64,000 nucleotides of DNA from assembly GCA_942493035.1 (NCBI GenBank), contig OW818666.1:2976001-3040000 (forward strand), written 5' to 3'. Below the pieces are notes generated by a model, which was given only the letters and a program-made list of their open reading frames with translations, made no database searches and was not told the DNA's origin. The stretch is from WRGT01 sp942493035. GTDB taxonomy: Bacteria; Spirochaetota; UBA4802; UBA5550. This document shows, piece by piece, positions 46,165 to 51,934 of this stretch; the stretch's first letter is position 1; the number at the start of each line of letters is the position of its first letter. The position numbers were made by a program, and so were the translations under genes.

Positions 46165-46233
46165 CGGCAATAACACGAACGTGATTTATTTCAGTCACGA
46201 ACGTGTTATTTATACATCACATATTCGTGTGAT
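46165..46233. repeat. CACGAACGTG-type element
   Basis: CGGCAATAACACGAACGTGA, a short spacer, TCACGAACGTGTTAT, then ATCACATATTCGTGTGAT. It is collinear with 51146-51213 over about 68 bases. It lies 10 bases beyond the stop of the 46244 gene and upstream of the 46045 MCP. Confidence 0.8.
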
Positions 46234-46243
46234 AGAAAGTGTT

Positions 46244-48907
46244 TTAATATCTTTCAAATCCGTCATCTGGAGTCATATCGAGAACTACTCCTCCCTGAAT
46301 CAGATCACCTGAATTATCATTACCATATTTTTTCTTTAAGTCATTTATGCCTGTATTATTATCATGCTTCACTATAACTTTTTTTTTATCAGCCCTTCCG
46401 GTAAAATGTGACTGCCCGGTTATTTTAGGGGCAGACCTGAAAATTGAACTGTTGACCGCACCGTTGTTATTCACCTTGAAAAATGAAGCCGAACGCTGAA
46501 GCTGTTCCGCCTGACTCAAAAGTTCTTCTGTTGTTGATGCCATCTGTTCAGTAGCAGCAGCACTCTGCTGAATTCCCTTATCGAGTTGTTCGACTGCCTG
46601 GGTCACCTGGGCTATACCATTTGCCTGTTCTGCACTTGATGCGTTTATCTCCTGAACAAGTTCTGCGGTCTTTTGTATCTGAGGTACTATCTCTTCAATA
46701 AGCTTTCCTGCCCTTTCTGCAACCTCAACACTCTTTACGGAAAGATTGTTAATCTCTTTGGCAGCATTTCCGCTCCGTTCGGCAAGATTCCTCACTTCTC
46801 CTGCTACAACAGCAAAACCTTTTCCATGATCCCCGGCCCTGGCGGCCTCAATTGCAGCATTAAGCGCCAGCATGTTTGTCTGTGATGCTATATCTTCAAT
46901 AACGGCTATCTTTTCCGCAATGCTCTTCATGGCCTTAACGGTTTCGGCCACAGCTAATCCCCCCTCCTGCGCGTCTTTAGCAGCTTTTATTGAAATAACT
47001 GCTGTCTGCCTGGCATTATCGGCATTCTGTATGACTGAGCTGTTCATCTCCTCCATAGAACTGGAGACCTGTTCAACACTTGCAGACTGTTCATTGGCGC
47101 TCTGAGCCATCTCTTCAGCCGATGAACTCATTTCACCGCTTCCCGTTGTGACCTGGCTCGCCGCAGTCTGGACATCAACGGCAATGGAAGTAAGGTCCGA
47201 AACCATCTTTTTAAGGGCTTTCATCAGCTTATCCTGTTCTGACCGTTCCGCAACATTAACCATAAGGTTTCCGCCTGCAATCTCCTCCGCTATATCAGTA
47301 ACAGCATTTAATGCCTTAATCGTTTCATTAAGACTCATATTAATTTTTTCATAATTCTCGCTTATTGCTTTTACATCATCATCCCCGTCATCAACTTTGA
47401 GACTGCAGTTCAGATCTCCAATGGATATTTTTCCAAGATTATCAACAAGCTTTTCCACTTCGTTCTTTTGATACTTAGCCTGTTTTTCTGAAACACGATG
47501 GGCTTTTTTAATTACTGTCTGATCAGTTATAAGTTCTATCGCTCCGATAATCTCTTTATTTTCATTTTTAAATGGAATACCGGTATAAGCAATATCAATG
47601 TTCATTCCGCGGGGTTTTGCAACAGTCTCTGCTGACATTTTCTGGTCACGCCGCATGGACTGTCCAGTTGCGCAGTTATCAGTATTGCAGTGCTCTGTTT
47701 TAAAGCAGTCATAACATTTTTTTCCGATCACCTGCTGCTGAGAATCACCTGCTATCTCTGCGCCGATCTTGTTCATATATCTTACCGTAAACTCTTTATC
47801 GATAAGCATTACAGGCGAGGGTAAAACATCAATGTGACCTACAAGCGTATTAAGAGTTTTATTAACTCCATTAATTATATTTTTGAATTCACCCTGGTGT
47901 TTTGCCGCATCCGCCCTGACCTCCAGACGCCCGTCAACTGCGGCTGCAGCAAGCATATCTGCATCAGAAACCAGTCCGGAAACAGCATCAATTGCCTGGT
48001 TCAGATTATTTTTAATTTCATTAAAATCACCCCGATAGTCATCTTTTATCTTTTCAGGGATATCGCCTTTTGATATTCTATCTATATATTCAGCAGCAAC
48101 ATTAAGCGGACCAATAACGGCATCGAGCAGATTATTTACGCCATCCCCTATAGCCCTGAATTCGAAATTTATAGCTGCCGGATTTGCTCTGGTGTCAAGC
48201 TTACCGTCAACTGCAGCCCTGGTGATGTCGGACATTTCATCTAGCATACCTTTTATTATTCCGGAAATATTTTTAATAATAATAAATGTAATAACGGCTG
48301 CACAAAAAATTGCCAGCGCAATTAATGTATACATAACGGTTGCTGCATTGCGTGCCGCAGCATTGCTTACATTATACCTTTCTTTCGAATCATTAACTAT
48401 CTCTTCATGAATTGAATCAAGGCTCTCTATCACAACCTTATTCGCTTTTTCAACCTCTCCATAGTTAAAACTGATTGCTTCAGCTCTATTACCATCTTTA
48501 ATAAGCTCCTCTAGTTTATCTATCTGGACCCGGGAATATTTATACGCCTCTTTAAAATGATCAAATTCCTTCCGTGCGTCAGCATCTAAATCGTTCTTCC
48601 CGTAATCTTCAATCAGTTTATCAAGATCATTCTGCCGCGCGGCAATTCTACCGAGATAATCCTCAAGCTTTACCTTATCGTCACCAAGAAGTAGAACATC
48701 CCTGACATTGCCTCTCATCCTGAAATATATTGCATTAATATCGCCGGCAATTCCAAGCGGTATAAGCTGATCCTCATACAGATTATCAATTGTAAGATCA
48801 AGTTTATTGATATTCACAGTACCGACAATGCCTATTGCTGCACCGATTACTGTCAGAACTACAAATCCGGTAAGCACCTTGACACCCAGCTTCATATTCT
48901 TAAACAT
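46244..48907 (-). CDS. Methyl-accepting chemotaxis protein with Cys-rich PAS domain
   Basis: This 887-residue MCP is paralogous to the 42992 product. It has spans at about residues 11-31 and 190-212 around a four-helix-bundle sensor, and HAMP units at about 213-350. A cytoplasmic PAS domain follows at about 355-465 containing C398, C401, C407 and C412 (YDCFKTEHCNTDNC). Another HAMP-like stretch and the MCP signalling domain follow, with tip INMLALNAAIEAARAGDHGK. The four Cys could bind a metal or act as a redox switch. The C-terminus ends DDGFERY. GGAGG lies 5 bases before the ATG. Next upstream is the metallo-beta-lactamase-fold gene. Confidence 0.94.
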   Translation of the reverse strand: MFKNMKLGVKVLTGFVVLTVIGAAIGIVGTVNINKLDLTIDNLYEDQLIPLGIAGDINAIYFRMRGNVRDVLLLGDDKVKLEDYLGRIAARQNDLDKLIEDYGKNDLDADARKEFDHFKEAYKYSRVQIDKLEELIKDGNRAEAISFNYGEVEKANKVVIESLDSIHEEIVNDSKERYNVSNAAARNAATVMYTLIALAIFCAAVITFIIIKNISGIIKGMLDEMSDITRAAVDGKLDTRANPAAINFEFRAIGDGVNNLLDAVIGPLNVAAEYIDRISKGDIPEKIKDDYRGDFNEIKNNLNQAIDAVSGLVSDADMLAAAAVDGRLEVRADAAKHQGEFKNIINGVNKTLNTLVGHIDVLPSPVMLIDKEFTVRYMNKIGAEIAGDSQQQVIGKKCYDCFKTEHCNTDNCATGQSMRRDQKMSAETVAKPRGMNIDIAYTGIPFKNENKEIIGAIELITDQTVIKKAHRVSEKQAKYQKNEVEKLVDNLGKISIGDLNCSLKVDDGDDDVKAISENYEKINMSLNETIKALNAVTDIAEEIAGGNLMVNVAERSEQDKLMKALKKMVSDLTSIAVDVQTAASQVTTGSGEMSSSAEEMAQSANEQSASVEQVSSSMEEMNSSVIQNADNARQTAVISIKAAKDAQEGGLAVAETVKAMKSIAEKIAVIEDIASQTNMLALNAAIEAARAGDHGKGFAVVAGEVRNLAERSGNAAKEINNLSVKSVEVAERAGKLIEEIVPQIQKTAELVQEINASSAEQANGIAQVTQAVEQLDKGIQQSAAATEQMASTTEELLSQAEQLQRSASFFKVNNNGAVNSSIFRSAPKITGQSHFTGRADKKKVIVKHDNNTGINDLKKKYGNDNSGDLIQGGVVLDMTPDDGFERY

Positions 48908-48961
48908 CTGGTCCTCCGTAACTGTTATATTGCATAATTTAAATTGTTCCCAAAATTAACA

Positions 48962-49070
48962 GACCCCATCCCCCTAACCCCCTTCCCCTCAAGGAGAAGG
49001 GGTAATTAGAAAAAATTAGCACACTCTATCTCCCCCTCTCCATGTGGAGAGGGGGCCGGGGGGAGAGGTC
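48962..49070. repeat. GACC-family palindromic element, full copy
   Basis: 109 bases: GACCCCATCCCCCTAACCCC, then CTTCCCC TCAAG GAGAAGGGG, AT-rich middle, CTCCCCCTCTCCATGTGGAG, ending GGGGGGAGAGGTC. Its last two bases are the first two of the TCA that encodes (on the minus strand) the stop of the 49069 gene. Confidence 0.85.
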
Positions 49071-49689
49071 AGTGATACTGCCCCGGCCTTAGCCCCATGC
49101 TTTCCCTTATATTATCAAGTGACCGTCTAAGAACTATATTACAACCTTCTGTCATTGGTTCACCATGTCCGAAATATATTGTTTTAACTTCACGTCTGCA
49201 GAGTCTTTCCATCGCTTTTATAAAATCTGTTTCGTATGTACTATCTGTTGATCTTATTATAACAGGCGTATCCCCGACGAAGAGAACTCCATCGGCGGCA
49301 CAGAAAAGACATATTGAATCACTGCTGTGTCCAGGTGTATGTATTACTTCAAAATATCTGTCCCCCATTCTTATTGTTTCACCGTCTTTAAGAATCCGGT
49401 CTACACCTTCAAGTGATTTTGACCAGGCGTATACTCTGGGATTAAAAACAGTCTTAACATTTGCAAGCATCGAGGTATGGTCGTAATGATTATGCGTCAG
49501 GACAACCTTCTCGACCTGTTTCTTCCCCACACCGGTTGAAATTTCAAAGATCTGTTCAAGAATAGATAAATCACGTCCTACATCAACAAGGGAGTTAACA
49601 TCGTCCATTGCATTCCATGTGCCGGTGATCAGATACACATTTGAAGTGTATACCGTACTACGCTCTGTCAGATTATATATCTTCACCAC
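49069..49689 (-). CDS. Metallo-beta-lactamase-fold protein in the chemotaxis cluster
   Basis: This 206-residue soluble protein shows the full metal set of the MBL superfamily: LTHNHYDHTSML (HxHxDH), HTPGHSSDSICLF (third-site His), LFVGDTPVI (bridging Asp) and YFGHGEPM (last His). It could be a zinc hydrolase. However, chemotaxis clusters of spirochaetes are known to contain an MBL-fold di-iron oxygen-sensing protein (ODP of Treponema denticola), and the position between an MCP and a CheR/CheW pair fits such a role. The metal cannot be told from sequence. Two adjacent GTG codons at 49689 and 49686 follow GGAG. The stop overlaps a repeat end. Confidence 0.85.
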   Translation of the reverse strand: MVKIYNLTERSTVYTSNVYLITGTWNAMDDVNSLVDVGRDLSILEQIFEISTGVGKKQVEKVVLTHNHYDHTSMLANVKTVFNPRVYAWSKSLEGVDRILKDGETIRMGDRYFEVIHTPGHSSDSICLFCAADGVLFVGDTPVIIRSTDSTYETDFIKAMERLCRREVKTIYFGHGEPMTEGCNIVLRRSLDNIRESMGLRPGQYH

Positions 49690-49696
49690 ACTCCGC

Positions 49697-49855
49697 CACT
49701 ATCCGCCCAAGCGGGCACCTTTCGTCGGGTGCATTTTGGGCGTCCTGCCCGCACCCGACAGAGCAGTCAGGAAGACTGCTTGCAGGCATATGACAGGACG
49801 TCATAATAATGCCTGCCTAGAACATCCTGTTCGTCGCCCATGAATGGGAGAAAGG
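49697..49855. repeat. CCGCCC-type composite repeat with several mini-hairpins
   Basis: ATCCGCCC AA GCGGGC, then CACCTTTCGTCGGGTGC with a GCACCCGACAGA mate, GGGC-GTCCT-GCCC, GCAGTC AGGAA GACTGC, GCAGGCAT..TGAC-AGGAC-GTCA..ATGCCTGC, then GAACATCCTGTTC. It lies directly upstream of the MBL-fold gene and is similar in layout to 31253-31399. Confidence 0.75.
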
Positions 49856-49868
49856 AAAATACGAAACA

Positions 49869-49979
49869 GACCCCATCCCCCTAACCCCCTTCCCCTCAAG
49901 GAGAAGGGGGGAATTAGAAAAAGTTAACCCTCTCTATCTCCCCCTCTCCATGTGGAGAGGGGGCCGGGGGGGAGAGGTC
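49869..49979. repeat. GACC-family palindromic element, full copy
   Basis: Nearly identical to 48962-49070 (same left and right hairpins, small differences in the AT-rich centre). Its last two bases are part of the stop codon of the 49978 gene. Confidence 0.85.
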
Positions 49980-50583
49980 ACACCACCTTCTGAAACACCT
50001 GCGCATTCGGAACCACCTGCCTGAAATGTTCTTCAAGCTCTGAAGGCATCTTCTGTGTCTGTTCGGACACAAAATAACCGCCGTCAATAAGTGTATCATA
50101 AAACATCCTTATTACTTCCACACGCTGCTCATATGTAAAATGCAGAAGCACATTCTTGCACATTATAAGCTCAAAGTTATCCGATACCGGTTTAAGAGAG
50201 AGAAGATCATGTTTGGAAAATTTTATAGATTTTATCATCTCGTCTGAGATTTTATAATTATCCGTTCCGTCAACCGGGGAAAAGTATTTATAAAAAATAT
50301 CTTTAGGAATACGATCTAATTGATCACGGGGATATTCGCCGCTTTCAATAATTTTCTGAAAGAGATTGCTCCCGTCTATATCTGTCGCAAAAATTTTGAC
50401 ATTGCGGAACATCATGTTCCCCATGTTTTCACGAAGGAGAATTGCAAGTGAATACGGTTCGGGCCCCATGGCACATCCAGCGTCCCAGACTTTTATAAGC
50501 CTTTTTGTACGAAGTGTAGGGATTGCATAATCGCGGATCATCTCCAGCGTCTGCATATCTCTGAAAAAATATGTGAATGCCAT
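49978..50583 (-). CDS. Minimal CheR-like methyltransferase lacking the N-terminal domain
   Basis: This 201-residue protein begins MAFTYFFRDMQTLEMI, that is, at the linker that follows the CheR N-terminal helical domain in the canonical protein. The SAM-binding domain is otherwise complete: VWDAGCAMGPEPYSLAILL, FATDIDGSNLFQKIIESGEY, LIMCKNVLLHFTYEQR, DGGYFVSEQTQKMP. The motif reads GPEPY where the neighbouring CheR has GEEAY. GAGG lies 6-7 bases before the ATG and cheW ends 7 bases upstream, so no longer start exists. It may modify a dedicated MCP or a non-receptor target. Confidence 0.88.
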   Translation of the reverse strand: MAFTYFFRDMQTLEMIRDYAIPTLRTKRLIKVWDAGCAMGPEPYSLAILLRENMGNMMFRNVKIFATDIDGSNLFQKIIESGEYPRDQLDRIPKDIFYKYFSPVDGTDNYKISDEMIKSIKFSKHDLLSLKPVSDNFELIMCKNVLLHFTYEQRVEVIRMFYDTLIDGGYFVSEQTQKMPSELEEHFRQVVPNAQVFQKVV

Positions 50584-50590
50584 TGTTACC

Positions 50591-51088
50591 TCATTTAGCC
50601 TTAATCAATAAAAGTTCTTCGTCAGTTAAAAGGCTGTCAACATCGAGGACTATAACCAGTTTTTCACCGATTTTACCTATTCCAAAGACTGCATCTTTAT
50701 CAATTTCAGAAGCGAAGTGCGGAGTGTGCTGAACGTCATTGAGTGACATATTTGCTACATCGGAAACAGAATCTACGATAATACCGCAGATGACTTTTTT
50801 AACATCAATGATTATAATAACAGTTTTCTGATCGTAGGCCTTCTCTTCGATTTTGAATTTAACTCTCATATCTATGAGAGGAATAATTTTCCCGCGGAGA
50901 TCTATCACACCCTTCATAAAGGGCATAGTATTTGGAACCTTTGTAATCTGAGGGAGGTTCATAACCTCCTGGGCTCTTCTTACATCAATACCGTATAATT
51001 CATCTTTAATAGAAAATGTCACATACTGTCTGCTGGAAGTATCTTCCGTTTTTACGGCCTGTTTGTTCTGTTGACTTATAGCTGGCAT
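50591..51088 (-). CDS. cheW: Chemotaxis coupling protein CheW (second copy)
   Basis: This is a 165-residue protein from the ATG at 51088 (MPAISQQNKQ); a TTG at 51124 would add 12 residues. The CheW domain occupies most of the length (YVTFSIKDELYGIDVRRAQE, MPFMKGVIDLRGKIIPLIDM, GIIVDSVSDVANM, GKIGEKLVIVLDVDSLL). It shares only the domain pattern with the 39899 CheW. Located with the minimal CheR and the MBL-fold gene, it may serve a different receptor subset. GAGAG lies 7 bases before the ATG. Confidence 0.92.
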   Translation of the reverse strand: MPAISQQNKQAVKTEDTSSRQYVTFSIKDELYGIDVRRAQEVMNLPQITKVPNTMPFMKGVIDLRGKIIPLIDMRVKFKIEEKAYDQKTVIIIIDVKKVICGIIVDSVSDVANMSLNDVQHTPHFASEIDKDAVFGIGKIGEKLVIVLDVDSLLTDEELLLIKAK

Positions 51089-51145
51089 AACATTTCTCTC
51101 GCTGAAGGTATAGTATGAGTTCAATTTATACCCTCAATGGCGCAT

Positions 51146-51213
51146 CGGCAATCACACGAACGTGATTAATTTCAGCCACGAACGTGTTATGTTTGCATCA
51201 CACGTTCGTGTTA
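51146..51213. repeat. CACGAACGTG-type element
   Basis: CGGCAATCACACGAACGTGA, a short spacer, CCACGAACGTGTTATG, then ATCACACGTTCGTGTTAT. It matches 46165-46233 position by position and lies upstream of the second cheW. Confidence 0.8.
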
Positions 51214-51334
51214 TATTTTAATTTTTATATTTTTACGGGATTTGAGGGTAATTCAGGATTTAAAGTTTGAAGTGTTAATATGATGTAATATCTATAAAAC
51301 AAAAAACGGCAAACTATTTCACACATCTGTTTCA

Positions 51335-51754
51335 TTAACATATATCCAGTTTCCGTCCCTGATTCTGCAGACGCTTTAATGCAACAGCCATATTGCAGAA
51401 ATGACAATATCCCCAGGCCGAAGAACGGGAAGCATGATGACCGGGAGGACGCACAATAGCGATTGCCGGAAATCCTTTCATCCCGGACTCAGATGCCGAA
51501 ACAGCAGCACCGGCAGAGAGAAGAGCCATATCAAAAAGCTGCCGGTTTTTTCTGACGCCTTCGATATAGTCACCTGAGTGAACATTTTCAATATCGTAAA
51601 GTTCAGCAGGGGAAGGTGTGACAATCCCGAATCCGCTCTGCTTCTCAACGGATTCCATAATTGCTTCCATTCGTCCGGGCACAGCGGATGCGTCATCAGA
51701 GTAAGTGCTGTCTTTGAATTTAGAACTGAAAACAATATCTATTTCATTTTCCAT
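51335..51754 (-). pseudogene. Truncated histone-deacetylase-family (acetylpolyamine amidohydrolase-like) gene
   Basis: The reading frame encodes about 139 residues from the ATG at 51754 (MENEIDIVFSSKFKD). The deacetylase signature AIVRPPGHHASRSSAWGYCH is clear, followed by FCNMAVALKRLQNQGRKLDI and then a Cys and a stop. Intact family members are about twice as long and continue with a DxDVHHGNGT metal site, absent here in all three downstream frames that I could read. The zinc site is therefore incomplete and the gene is probably a remnant. It lies between cheW and a sensor kinase, flanked by repeats on both sides. Confidence 0.8.
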
Positions 51755-51789
51755 TAAATGACTTTTCCCGAATTGAATATTTAACAAAT

Positions 51790-51934
51790 GTCTGAACCAC
51801 GATTCGCATAATCGAAGTATTTACGCGATTGTCTGAACCCTGATTCACCCGATTAAAAAATTTACGTGACTGCGTTACAATTTACTCTCTCAACAATCAT
51901 GAAAATCCCTTAATCCTTTAATCAAGGTTCAGAC
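51790..51934. repeat. GTCTGAA-family element
   Basis: GTCTGAACCACGATTC at 51790, GTCTGAACCCTGATTC at 51831 and the inverted GAATCAAGGTTCAGAC-like end at 51934. The inverted end encodes the last codons and stop (TGA at 51922) of the kinase gene 51922..54627. Confidence 0.7.

Noticed and set aside
51216..51334. Frameshifted continuation of the deacetylase gene
   Set aside because: None of the downstream frames contains the expected DxDVHHG metal motif, so a simple frameshift does not restore the domain.
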